Shown here: one piece after another, positions 35,761 through 45,820 of the stretch
How the letters are laid out: each line of letters begins with the position of its first letter
How positions within the stretch are numbered: the stretch's first letter is position 1
NCBI GenBank assembly: GCA_023055425.1
Contig: JALGPY010000002.1
Location: 140,489,927 to 140,553,926 of the forward strand
Source of the DNA: Linanthus parryae
Lineage: Eukaryota; Streptophyta; Magnoliopsida; Ericales; Polemoniaceae
DNA length: 64,000 nucleotides
Reading direction: 5' to 3'
Program-made: the position numbers and the translations under genes
The notes under the pieces: model-generated
Databases searched by the model: none
What the model was told of the DNA's origin: nothing
The model's input: the letters and a program-made list of their open reading frames with translations, nothing else

Positions 35761-35824
35761 AGTTACCTTGTACCACCATCATCATCAGAAAGAGGCTAAA
35801 ACAGATGAACACAAACACCTTCAT
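34590..35824 (-). CDS. Root meristem growth factor (RGF/GOLVEN/CLEL) precursor, 120 aa
   Basis: Exons (minus strand): 35824-35767, 35683-35616, 35538-35472, 34759-34590. All three introns have GT-AG ends and the phases join to 120 codons plus TGA. Residues 1-20 form a hydrophobic signal peptide (MKVFVFICFSLFLMMMVVQ). A variable, basic propeptide follows. The C-terminus has the family's mature 13-residue pattern DYTHVRRRRPIHN at residues 101-113, followed by seven residues. In this family the Asp-Tyr pair directs tyrosine sulfation by TPST, and the His/Asn-ending peptide is released by subtilases and read by RGFR/RGI receptor kinases to control root meristem size and gravitropism. This is known of the family and inferred here. 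The gene lies alone between a MITE and a copia element. A secreted peptide of another small family is a less likely alternative. Confidence 0.82.
35705..35756. repeat. (GA)26 microsatellite in RGF intron 1
   Basis: An uninterrupted 52-bp GA run fills most of the 83-bp first intron (35684-35766). On the gene strand it is a CT tract about 20 bases upstream of the acceptor CAG. Confidence 0.97.
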
Positions 35825-36020
35825 TGCAGTCTACTAGTACTCTTGCTCAAAATAGTTTGCATGAGATTGATGTTTTGGTTTTGGCTTGGGATTGATTTAT
35901 AACCCCCAAGGGAATGAACAAGAAGTCCTCAAAATACACATAGAGAAAGGAGAAATAATAGAAAGCATACACAGAGCACAAAATTGTAGAGTTCCAAACA
36001 GAAGTACAACTAACGTGGCC

Positions 36021-36028
36021 TTTTATAT
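36021..36028 (-). promoter_or_regulatory. TATA-like box of the RGF gene
   Basis: On the minus strand ATATAAAA lies about 200 bases upstream of the start codon, in an AAATATAAAAGGCC context. Position and sequence fit a plant TATA box. No transcript evidence is available. Confidence 0.5.
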
Positions 36029-36055
36029 TTGTCCTTTTAGGAAGTTTCACGCAGT

Positions 36056-36599
36056 TTGAGTTTGCTTTTCACTTATCAATGTACATGCACTTATTTTCAT
36101 TATCCCACCGAAAAATTTCATTCTTATGCTTTGCAAATAAAAATAAATTAAATTGATGGTGACACTCTCTAGAAGTTCTCTATTCTTTATTACAATGTAG
36201 TACAACTAAAGGAATAGAGATGACAGTTTCCGAGGACGTGCTGGGGGTGTTGCCGATGACCGTCCTTACAGAATTCCAACGGGGCGACGAGATTAGTCTA
36301 AGTTAGCTAGAGACCAAATTTAAGTTCATTTGCTGAGTCCAGCTGCAACATATCGCTCTTTAGAGAGCTCGAGTTTGATCACACCGAATAAAACCCTAAC
36401 ATGACCTGAGAGGGTGAACTTTACATAGTCTATCTGTGTAGGGTTGTAACCGGGTCGAGTTCCAGGGTGCTATAGTTTGGCTCTTCAAAGTTTACACGAG
36501 TTAGAGTTGGCTCACCTATTGGACAAACGCTGGGTTTGAGTTCATGTAAGAACTCGGATCTCAAACTCCCATAGGGTTTGCGGTAAGTGAGTTAAGGTT
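36056..36599. other. Upstream spacer between the RGF promoter and copia C
   Basis: No gene. The part 36440-36600 contains scattered GGGTTTGAG and ACTCGGATCT motifs, but no structure was resolved. Confidence 0.4.
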
Positions 36600-36604
36600 G
36601 TCTC

Positions 36605-36747
36605 TGTGAGATGGTAAAATTGTCCTCCCCGGACTTCTCTATTCAACATTGATTTATACACCAAGATTTGTACAGGTAAGGTAAATTCCTATAATTATGC
36701 TAATGCTATAATTACACTATCCCAATAATTATGCTATTACTAATACA
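36605..36747 (-). repeat. 3' LTR of copia C
   Basis: Read on the plus strand it begins TGTGAGATGGTAAAATTG and ends TTACTAATACA. The adjoining CCCCCGC (GCGGGGG on the minus strand) is the likely polypurine tract. Confidence 0.9.
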
Positions 36748-37339
36748 CCCCCGCAGTCGGAACGGGAGAATGATGAACGTTCAGACTGGAGCGAAACCTT
36801 TCAAATAACTGACGAGGCAGACCTTTGGTGAAGATATCCGCATACTGAAAATCAGCGGGAATGTGAAGAACCCGAAGTTGGCCGAGACGAACCTTTTCCC
36901 GGAGAAAATGAAGATCAATCTCAATATGTTTCGTGCGTTGGTGCTGAACCGGATTACCCGATAAGTAGACCGCGCTGACATTGTCACAATAGCAGAGAAA
37001 GGTCTTCGGAGGACGAACCTTGAGCTCAAGGAGAAGGTTGCGAAGCCATCTTAGTTCGGCAACAGCGTTGGCAACGCCACGGTACTCAGCCTCGGCACTG
37101 GAGCGAGAGACAGTGGCTTGTCGTTTGGACGACCAGCTAAGAAGGCTGTCTCCAAAGAAAGTGCAAAAACCAGAGGTGGAGCGACGCGTGTCCGGGCAAC
37201 CAGCCCAGTCAGCATCCGTGTATGCCGTGAGACTCGTAGAGGCAGTAGCCGAGATGTGAAACCCGAGATCAAGAGTACCACTCACATATCGAAGCACGCG
37301 TTTCAACGCGCGGAAATGATGCTCTCTAGGATCGTGCAT
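36740..37339 (-). pseudogene. Copia C RNase H
   Basis: A 199-codon frame: RALKRVLRYVSGTLDLG, the RNase H Asp in TAYTDADWAGC, SRSSAEAEYRG with its catalytic Glu, LCYCDNVSAVYLS, the KHIEIDLHF motif and the end ADIFTKGLP. It extends a few bases into the 3' LTR, as is common. An in-frame TAG separates it from the reverse transcriptase. RNase H degrades the RNA strand during cDNA synthesis; the domain itself looks complete. Confidence 0.9.
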
Positions 37340-37351
37340 GAAGAGGCAAAT

Positions 37352-38735
37352 CTACTGAACAGCATAAGAGATGTCCGGACGGGTAAAAGTAAGGTACTGA
37401 AGCGCACCAGCTAAGCTGCAGTAGAGAGTGGGATCATCAACCGAAGGACCCGAACCTGCAGTGAGTTTGGAGCCAGTCTCAACCGGAGTGCTAACGGGCT
37501 TACAACCCACCATCGATGCACGCTGCAGAATCTCAGAGGCATACTGACGCTGCGAGAGAACCATACCAGAATCAGTCCGAGTAACTGCAATGCCATGGTG
37601 TAGAGGTCCAAGATCGGTCATAGCAAACTCAGTCGAAAGCTGGGAGATGACCCGCTGAACAACTGTAGGGGAGGACCCGGTGATGATGATATCATCAACG
37701 TAGAGGAGGAGATAGACAATATCAGATCCATGACTGTAAAAAAACAGAGACTCATCACATTTGCAACCTGAGAAACCCACGAAGCCGGTGAGAAACGTAG
37801 CAAACCGCTGAAACCACGCACGAGGTGCCTGCTTCAGCCCATACAGGGACTTACGTAAGCGGCAGACATAATCTGGATGACGGGGATCCCGATAGCCCGG
37901 TGGCTGATGCATATACACAACCTCATCAAGATGACAAAGCATTCTTGACATCCAACTGACGGATGGGCCAAGAACGCGAAACGGAAAGCGTGAGGACAGT
38001 GCGGATGGTGGCCGGTTTGACCACAACACTAAATGTCTCATCACAATCAATCCCCACTAACTAAGACTTGCCATTTGCCACGAGGCGAGCCTTATACCTC
38101 TGAAGAGTACCATCAGCCCGAAACTTGTGACGAAATAACCAGATAGCCCGAAGAATGTTAGCCCCTGACGGGCGAGGTACCAACTCCCAAGTCTGATTCG
38201 TGATCATAGCCTGAAACTCATCATCCATCGCAGATTTCCAGTGCGGGTCCGATAGTGCGGACAAATGGGATTCGGGCAATGGTGACACAGTAGGGGGGAG
38301 TTGGGCATGAAGAGTGAGGCGAGAGATTGGTTTGTGTATACCATGCTGGGCTCGGGTTATCATCTGAGGAGAGAGGGGTGGGGCTGGTGGGTCAGGAGAG
38401 ACGGGGGGAGAGACGACATCATGGGGAGAGGCCGGAGCTGGAGGTGGGGTCGTGGCGGCAGGAGGAGGTGCGGCCTGACGACGCGTGTAGTGGAGACGAA
38501 AAGGAGGTGTCAGACGTGGGGGAGGTGTCGGGTTATGGGCATGACCGGACAGATCAATGGGGGGAAGGACATCATCAGGGTCGGGGACACTGTGCCCGGG
38601 AAGAGAGACAGAACTCGGGTGGGCAAAGGGAAAGACATGTTCATCAAATGTGACATGACGAGAGATGTGCACACGACCCGTGGAGATATCTAGACACCGA
38701 TACCCCCGATGATCAGGACGGTAGCCAAGAAACAC
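37352..38735 (-). pseudogene. Copia C reverse transcriptase and integrase C-terminus, broken
   Basis: The frame 38735-38061 starts with the integrase C-terminal FLGYRPDHRGYRC, a Pro-rich linker and the start of the reverse transcriptase (TWELVPRPSGANI, RYKARLVANGKS), ending at TAG. The same frame then reads GIDCDETFS and QLDVKNAL before a small deletion or frameshift near 37935. The frame 38050-37352 carries VVYMHQPPGYRD, SLYGLKQAPRAW and the active site LLLYVDDIIITG, and ends with TFTRPDISYAVQ. The enzyme would copy element RNA into cDNA; it cannot be made as one chain here. Confidence 0.9.
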
Positions 38736-38747
38736 ACAACGAGTAGA

Positions 38748-39680
38748 TCAAGGAGCAAGCTTGTGAGGAGACATAGCTGTCAGATTAGGGTAACACAGAC
38801 ACCCAAAGGTACGAAGATGCTCGTAGGTAGGAACATGATGGTAAAGAATGGTGGTAGGAATATCACCGTTTAAAGCTGTAGTGGGTAGGATGTTGTGAAG
38901 ATACACAGCAGTGAGGACAGACTCAACCCAGAAGCGGTGAGGCATGGAGGCCTGAGAGAGAAGGGTACGAGAGATGTCGTTGATACGACGGATCATACGT
39001 TCGGCTTTGCCGTTCCGAGGAGACGTTTGCGGACAAGCAAACCGGAAGACAAGGCTATTAGTCTTGGCAAACGTATGGAAAACGGAGTTGTCGAATTCCC
39101 CCCCCCCCCCCCCAAGGTCACACTGAAAACACTTGATTACCCGAGAGAACTGAGTACGCACATACGCGTGGAAGTGTTTAAAGTGAGTAAAGGCATCTGA
39201 TTTTAATTTAAGTGGGAAAACCCATAAATAGTGAGAGTAATCGTCCAGTAGAAGTAGATAATACTTAAAATTAGACTTGCTAGGAACAGGAGAAGTCCAA
39301 ATATCACTATGAATTATATCAAACGGAGCCACAGTACAAGAGGTGGAAGATGAAAAAGGAAGACGAACATGTTTGCCAACTTGGCATGCATGGCACAAAC
39401 CGGCCTGCTCGGTTTTATTAATGGAAATAAACTGACGAGAATTAAGAGACTTCAAGACTTGAGCTCCTGGATGACCTAAATGATTGTGCCAAACTGGTGC
39501 AGGAAGGACAGCAAAAGACTGAGCAGACGTGGCAGACTGACGAGATGGAAGTGGATAGAGATCCCCCGAGCTATTACTCCTGAGCAAAATACTCCCCGTG
39601 TGAAGGTCCTTCACAGAAAAACCAGACGGGTCAAACTCAATAGAAACACGATTATCAGTGGTAAATTGACGAACAGACAC
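38748..39680 (-). pseudogene. Copia C integrase
   Basis: A 310-codon frame with the zinc-binding HHCC region (WHNHLGH ... CHACQVGKH) and the integrase core (FDIIHSDIWTSPV, DDYSHYLWV). A run of 15 C at 39099-39113 makes a poly-Gly insert where other integrases have a short DxGGE stretch. Then come TSPRNGKAERMIRRI and the C-terminal YPNLTAMSPHKLAP. The TGA that ends it is followed in the same frame by STRCVFLGY, so Arg CGA to TGA is likely. Confidence 0.88.
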
Positions 39681-39691
39681 AAGGTTTTTGA

Positions 39692-40263
39692 CTATGGTGG
39701 GAGTAAAAAGAACATGTTTAGGTGTAGGGGGCGGGTAGTGGTCTGGATGGTTTGGTTACCGGAACCACACACTGGAATACTGGACCCATCACCAACCATC
39801 ATATAAGAAACAGGTGAATGAGTAGAGATAGATGACAAGTTACATGTATTAGACGTGAGATGCGCAGATGCGCCGGAGTCCATGTACCATGTCGAGTCTG
39901 GAGCAGTCAGAGACAAGCTGGAGAAGTCGGTGCTGAGATCAATAGGCTGAGGAGACGACCCAGACGTAGCAGCAAAGGCCTGTGGTCGATGTCCTGGACC
40001 AGCACCCAAGATGCCCGCATGAGGAGGACGATATGGAGGCGGCGCCGATCCCGAGCCAGCAGGATATGGGCAGGGCGGTGGAGAGGGACACCAAACCCAG
40101 CTGCCATGAGGGGAGGGCTGCTGGGGGGTGCAAGAGCCTGCTGATGGCGACCACGGTTACCGTTCTGTCCATGATTACCGTTCTTGGACCCGTTCCTGGA
40201 CCCATTCTGACGACGATTCTGACCATTCTGACGACGGTTACCGTTCTGACCACGATTACCATT
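39692..40263 (-). pseudogene. Copia C gag C-terminus and protease
   Basis: Directly after the gag stop the same frame continues with an Asn/Gly/Gln/Arg tandem repeat (NGNRGQNGNRRQNG-like), where copia gags usually have a CCHC knuckle; none was found. The protease site is WYMDSGASAHLT (about 39865-39900), followed by PVSYMMVGDGSSIPV. The frame ends near 39692, ahead of the integrase frame. The protease would mature the polyprotein. Confidence 0.8.
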
Positions 40264-40974
40264 CTAACCCTGCTCCGGGATCTGCACAGACTGAACAGTG
40301 GGAGTAGCCATGAGGGCCTGATGAGCACTGGAAGAAGCCGAATCCTGTCGTGCTAGACGAGGTTCTTCCAGACGAAGCATGGACATAGCGGCGAGATAAG
40401 TGGGTCGAGGAGATGTCTGCTGGATGAGCATGGCGACGTGACCAAGAGCAGGAGTGAGACCGTTAGTGAGCTGAATAATCAGTCGCGCAGCACTGACAGT
40501 AGATCCCAGATTACCCATACGATCAGCAAGCGTCTTCAAGCGACTGCAATAGTCGTCAAGAGACGAGCAGTGATCCTGACGAAGGGAGCCAAACTCAGTT
40601 TCGAGTTCAGCAAGACGAGCTGACTGGTTGTCCCTAAACATGGATTCCAGCTTGACCCATGCCTCTCGAGCAGACTGATCCGGCGTGAGAATGGCAAGAA
40701 CAAGATCATCGGAGATAGTCTGGTAGATCCAGGAGAGGATTACCGCATCAATCAATGTCCAGAGAGACTCCTTTTTCTGATCCGCAGTAGCATCCTTAAG
40801 GAGATGATCAGTGACGCCATAAGAATCCGTCTGGAGACGAAAAAATGTAACCCAGTGATCATTTTGCACCTTCTCGTTGTCGAGAATAAATCTGACTTTC
40901 TTCTCGATATTGGTGACGAGAAACACCGGGTGAAGTGGTTCTTTGGTGGATGATGAGTGAGCCATTCGAATCAA
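40264..40974 (-). pseudogene. Copia C gag
   Basis: A 236-codon frame with the UBN2-type copia gag fold: LHPVFLVTNIEKKVRFILD near the start, TSDYWT/LLKD-type segments, AREAWVKLESMF, RLAELETEFGSLRQ and LIIQLTNGLTPALGH. It stops at TAG (40264) just before the basic repeat region. Gag forms the virus-like particle. The start ATG at 40974 is followed within a few codons by the family's usual initiation context (MAHSSST), which may be the true start. Confidence 0.88.
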
Positions 40975-41494
40975 AGAGGCTGGTCAAAATCAATTGCAAA
41001 ACAAGCTGCAAAATCAATCACAAAACAGGCTGTGAAGTCCGCTGGTCACAAGGTAGGAGGCTGCTAGTGTGAAGCCGACTTGCTGGGAAGGAAGCCGATG
41101 GCTAAAAAATAAGTTGTCAAGCCGACACGTGGGGAAGGAAGCCGACAGCTAATAATCGAGCCGATCGAAAGCTGACACGCTGGGAAGCTGAAAACGGCTT
41201 CGGAAGCCGATAAGGTGAGCCCGCGCGTGGATCGTGTGACGTGGAGAACGAGGATAGCTAGGGCGCGTTCGGGAGCGTCCGTCCTCTGTTCGCAGAGGGG
41301 TCGATCGAGAAGAGGTCGTCGTCGCAGTGGGCGACGGTTTTGAGGACAACTTCGTCGCAGAGTGCAACGGGAAGGGAGAGAGGGAGAGAGGAGGGGTGCG
41401 GAAGCAGAGGAGAACCAGATTGGACCGCTAGTTGGCGGCGGCGGCAGTGCACTGAAGTGGTTGTGCGACGGCGGCGGCGGCAAATGCTAGGGTT

Positions 41495-41506
41495 GCTCTG
41501 ATACCA
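41495..41506 (-). promoter_or_regulatory. Primer-binding site of copia C
   Basis: TGGTATCAGAGC on the minus strand, immediately after the 5' LTR, complementary to initiator-Met tRNA. Confidence 0.95.
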
Positions 41507-41647
41507 TGTGAGATGATAAAATTGTCCTCCCCGGACTTCTCTATTCAACATTGATTTATACACCAAGATTAGTACAGGTAAGATAAATTCCTATAATTAT
41601 GCTAATGCTATAATTACACTATCCCAATAATTATGCTATTACTAATA
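41507..41647 (-). repeat. 5' LTR of copia C
   Basis: Near-identical to 36605-36747, but lacking the last two plus-strand bases before the GTCTC duplication. Confidence 0.92.
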
Positions 41648-41652
41648 GTCTC

Positions 41653-41916
41653 ATGCCGTTGGGTTCCCGTGAAGTCTTAAACACCCTATCGTTTCTAGTT
41701 TTTTTATGTGATAGTTTCTAGTTGAACTTCTTAAATGTTAGTTTTAGATTGTCATACTGTTTCCAATAATTAGCCCGATGGCAACGACACGAGATGGCCT
41801 AACTAGTAGTTTTGACCGTGCCGGGTACTAGTATTCTTAAGTTTGTTAGCTTACATGTGTTTCACCGTGAGTTTTGACCAGGCCAGGTACTAGCATTCTC
41901 AAGTTTGGTTTTTCTA
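41653..41916. other. Spacer with a dispersed GGTACTAG motif
   Basis: A motif of the type TTTTGACCNGGCCRGGTACT followed by AGCATTCTCAAGTTTG occurs near 41811 and 41871, and a related form recurs at 42634 and 42683. No gene. Confidence 0.5.
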
Positions 41917-42195
41917 AGGCTAAAAGACACTTTCACCTCCTTAGGTTTGACTTCCAGTTTGGGAAAAGAGACTTTCACCATTTGACACACTGCAAGACAC
42001 TTGCACCCCTCGCCATGGTTAATTTGTGCCATAAACTACTATTAGTGACAAACTCTACTCTCTGACTAATGCCGTCACAATTACCGGGTGTCCTAAAATT
42101 TGGTACGATGAAGCAGTGAAAGAGTCATTTTCCAAACTAGAAGGGATGAAAGTGTCTTTTCATCAAATCTAAGGGGGAGGAAGTGCCTCTCAATT
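41917..42195. mobile_element. Third copy of the ACTTTCACCCC TIR family
   Basis: The left AAAGACACTTTCACCTCC is mirrored by right-side AAAGACACTTTCATCCC and CACTTCCTCCCCCTTAG on the other strand. Internal order matches the copies at 13904-14779 and 16727-17036. The ends are approximate. Confidence 0.55.
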
Positions 42196-42633
42196 TGTTA
42201 AAAAAAAGAAGGGAATCACCAAACTCAAACTCAAGTACTACCACAACTCAAGCTTTGGTTTAGTGAAAAACTGCTAACCAGCTATCTTAAATGTTACTAG
42301 TATAAATTATGTATAATTTAATTAAAATTATCATTGTATTTTAATTATAAAAAGAATTAATATAATCTCCATTGATACGATGTAAAAGTTAACTAAAATG
42401 TAATTCTCGTAGATAAAAATTAAATAGAAATAACAATTGAAATATAGAAAGAGGAGAGAGATAGAAAAAAAAATTCTTATTCATTTTTTAGCTCTTTAAT
42501 GTAGAGGACGGAATAACTATTATCTAAAATAAAGAGCGGAATAGAGTCTATTGATAACTACTTTTTCAACATTGCTTTTATATTAAAAAATAAACGCTAC
42601 TTGAATGTCCCATTAGAGATGTTTTGACGAGAT

Positions 42634-42731
42634 AGGTAGTAGCATTCTCATGCTTGACGTTTTCTTAAAAGCCGACCACCAAAGGTAGTAGCATTCTCAT
42701 GCTTGACGTTTTCTTAAAAGCCGACCACCAA
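42634..42731. repeat. 49-bp perfect tandem duplication
   Basis: AGGTAGTAGCATTCTCATGC and the following bases through GACCACCAA occur twice, at 42634 and 42683. The perfect identity implies a recent event. Confidence 0.93.
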
Positions 42732-43334
42732 ATTCAGGCTCATGTTTGGTTTAGTCTAAAATCAGACCGAGTACCGAACGAGCTTTGGTCGGGCCGAACT
42801 CTGAGCAGCTCTTCCCCATCCACATCTGATGTTCCCATTCGCATCACCTAAGGTATCGTTGAAGCTGAAGTGTCTTAGAGGTTCAACATTCAGTAGCTAT
42901 CACCCATAAACGAAAAGCTACTTATGCTCTGTAGATAAAGTAGATTTTAGATTTACCAAACCACCAGTCACGAGTTTGTGAAAAAGTTCACAACCAGAAA
43001 GCTGAAGCTTTCCCAATTGTCCGCCACTCACACGGGGAGAACTGAAGATTTAGTCGATAAAATAAATTCCAGACTTAGAATAAAAGGAAAGCAAATAAAG
43101 ATACCGAAAAGAGTTTTAAGATGTCATAAGCATTTCAAATCCGAATCTAATCCACTCCAGACCACAAGTCAAAACCATAATAAGACGGTATCAATATCCA
43201 AACTGCACATGACACAATCCTATCGAATACCACCACCATGTATATTTACGATACTAGACGAGCCTTAACTTAAAACTTTAGGATCACCTCTATGTATTTA
43301 GCCTCAGAACCCTATCCATAAATTAAAGGAGAGA
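42732..43334. other. 3' flank of the GAR2-like gene
   Basis: No separate gene supported. The part next to 43334 is probably the 3' UTR of the gene read on the minus strand. Confidence 0.45.
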
Positions 43335-45820
43335 TTAGAATCTACAGCAGAGAAGTCCATGCCTCCAACCCTTGTTGTGCCTTCTGTAATGTCTTCTATC
43401 AGCTTTGGCCATTCTTATCGGGCTACTGTTCCACTCGTTCGGCAGTCTGATCATCAGGAAAGACAATAGTCGACACATTAGTTGCTGTCATGATTAGGCC
43501 CCGCTTTCTTTGCCTAATTTTAGGTGACCTTTTATCTTTTCTAAGCCATAAAAATGTATAGTTTGTTCATTTTTTTATTGATACTGTTTTGAAGACTAAT
43601 AAATTTTCTTCTGCTTACCTTTTGCTCATACCTTTTAGGAAAAAAAAAAAAAAAAAAAAAAAGCAATCTTTTCTCCTCAAAATATAACTAAAACTTTTCC
43701 AAAAAATTCCCAATTTCAAAGTAGGCTACATATTTCTCTTTTTCTGAAAAAAAACTAGAAGTCACCTAAAATCAGGAAAAGAAAGCAGAGCATAAATATG
43801 AACTAAGCAAAATCAGAATAAGGAGTAGCAGAAACATACACTGGGAAGGCGAATGATCGAGTACTGGTTGTGCTGCTATCTGATCTGAGGGAGACACTAC
43901 CAGAATAAGCTATTTGCCCTGAGAAAGTTATTAGACCTGATACAGGACCTGCCATGGAGAAACTGGTCTCGCCTTGACTATGCCGAGCGTCGCTTGAGAT
44001 TTGAGAGTTGGTTGGAAAATAATCTTCATCATGTTTAGAACCTTCGCTTGTCTCGAGGGGTTCCTTTTCAGAGATACTATCATTGGGGCTCTGATCAGTG
44101 CCATTGGCTGCAGCTTTGGACGAGTTGAAATCAAAAGTGATTGTTGCGCTTTCCACTTTGCTGTTGTAAGCCAAGGTGGTTTCTGGGTCGGTCTTGTTCG
44201 ATTCTTCAGCAGTTAGAACTGAAGAAGGGGTTTGGTGCATTGCTTCAGAAGATACACTCTGCAAATTCAAATGTTTATAATCTGTATGAGGTTCGCGTAT
44301 ATACAAACTCATCTCCAATCACCCAAACAAAATTGTATCAACGTTCTGTAGTAGTCAGGTCTCAGTTTCCTTCTTTCTTTCCGAAGGAAACAACTCGCTA
44401 AATATGAATAGGTATGTAATTGCGCTCCAAATATGGTCTTTTTGACAAGTAGGAAAAGTTAAAAAGTAATAGTACTAAACATGAATTTGGACACAGAATG
44501 CTATCTCATTATTGCAATAACAGTTTCTACACAGCTGTAACTGAGGGTTTGTTATTTGACAGCTCATAGTAACAACCCCAACCACTACTATTTGTTACCA
44601 GTCACTATAGCGTGAACTTCATTCACGTAAAGCTAATTTTCCCCTATAATTTAGCAAATGACAACTACCCTTCAGATTTTACGTAATATTCACCAAATAT
44701 ACTATTTTTTAAACAAAATACAATAAAAATTACCAGAAATAGACTCGTGAAATGTCTTCTTAGTTTCCCTTACCAATAGGTTCCTTTATCATTTTCAACC
44801 AAGTAACAAAACTAATACGAGAAAGAATCTTTTACGATCAAAATTTGATCCTAGGAGATTAGACTTCATATTCAGCCTACCATAGTATGTTTCATACAGT
44901 ACATATATCTTGTGCATTTATGGATCAGTGCCAGAATTACGAACCTGAACTTTTTTCTTCTCAGCCTCTGTGTCATCAAGGTCAAGGGCGTCAAGTAGTG
45001 ATTTAAGGGAACTTCGAATACCAACTTGCTGGGATGAACTCAAAGTAATTCCCTCGGCATGCTCCTCCAAGAGGTTGTCTACTATGTTGTCTGTTGACTT
45101 ATCAGTTGCATGACCTGTCTCAGCTGGTGCCAGATGCTGTCCATTATCACCAATATTGTAGTTCTTCTCTGAAGAAGATTCCGACTCATCTGAGATAAAT
45201 CCTCCATTTTCCACTACTTCATCAGTGCCAACCGCATCATAATCATTGTCCAATGATGCTTTTGGCATTGAATTTCTGACATTCTTAATGTCATCTTCTG
45301 TTTTTCCATCACTTCTAGTTTCATCTGAAGGGAGTTCGGTCAAACGACTATCTTCTTGTCCAGCTCCCACCAAAATCTTTTCAGCACATGGCACTCCTTC
45401 ATCAATGCAGATGTCCTTGACCAGACTATTGTCATTATAAAAAGCCATTAACTCTGGCAGTTCAAGATCCACGACTTTCTTGTCAGTATAGTGATCTGTC
45501 TCATTCTCAAATGATTCCACATTGCTAGAAGAAAGTGCATATGGGGCAGCAGAGCAGTTATAATCATTCTGATTATCATATGCAGTAGACAAGTTCCTCA
45601 TGCTCTCGATCAAGACCATATCATCGGAAGGGCGCGTAAATGGGGTGTTTGAATCTCTGGTTTCACCATCATTGATATTCGGCGTACCCTCGACAACCAT
45701 ACTACATTTGACTTCTGGAGTGTCCCAAGATCCACTTTTTCTGTTCGTCTCAGATTCTACCTGAGTCGCAACATTTTCCGAGTTCTTGAAATCCCACATC
45801 CCTTTCGGGGTTCCCTTCAT
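43335..45820 (-). CDS. GAR2-like (18S pre-ribosomal assembly protein gar2-related) plant protein
   Basis: Confident exons (minus strand): 45820-44945 (possibly extending upstream), 44258-43840 and 43446-43335; GT-AG junctions and phases agree, giving 468 codons from the ATG at 45820. The protein is acidic, Ser-rich and mostly disordered. It contains KGTPKGMWDFKNSENV near the start, EGITLSSSQQVGIRSSLKSL, YNSKVESATITFDFNSS and SGSVSLRSDSSTTSTRSFAF. It ends in a basic stretch: EWNSSPIRMAKADRRHYR, then GWRHGLLCCRF. The Ser-rich block plus the LLCCRF end is typical of plant proteins annotated as gar2-related; their biochemical role is not established. The first ATG may lie in an upstream exon: the frame stays open about 100 bases past 45820, and a short exon with donor GTAAAT is possible near 46622-46631. 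Confidence 0.82.
43503..43786. mobile_element. MITE in the last intron of the GAR2-like gene
   Basis: Inverted ends of about 26 bp (43503-43528 and 43761-43786) share GCTTTCTTTNCCT and ATTTTAGGTGAC. An A run of about 23 bases lies at 43640-43662. The element fills most of the 393-bp intron 43447-43839. No target duplication was confirmed. Confidence 0.7.

Larger units (their letters stand above)
36605..41647 (-). mobile_element. Ty1/copia retrotransposon C (Ale-like), 5.0 kb, minus strand
   Basis: Short LTRs (5' LTR 41507-41647, 3' LTR 36605-36747, about 141-143 bp) are bounded by the 5-bp duplication GTCTC (36600-36604, 41648-41652). The primer-binding site TGGTATCAGAGC (minus strand, 41506-41495) touches the 5' LTR. 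The order gag, protease, integrase, reverse transcriptase, RNase H on the minus strand is that of copia, and the compact size with tiny LTRs suits the Ale/Retrofit lineage. Several stops and a small deletion make it defective. The outer two bases of the 5' LTR (TG on the minus strand) are missing. Confidence 0.93.

Noticed and set aside
38301..38693. 130-codon plus-strand frame
   Set aside because: Antisense shadow of the Pro-rich linker in copia C.
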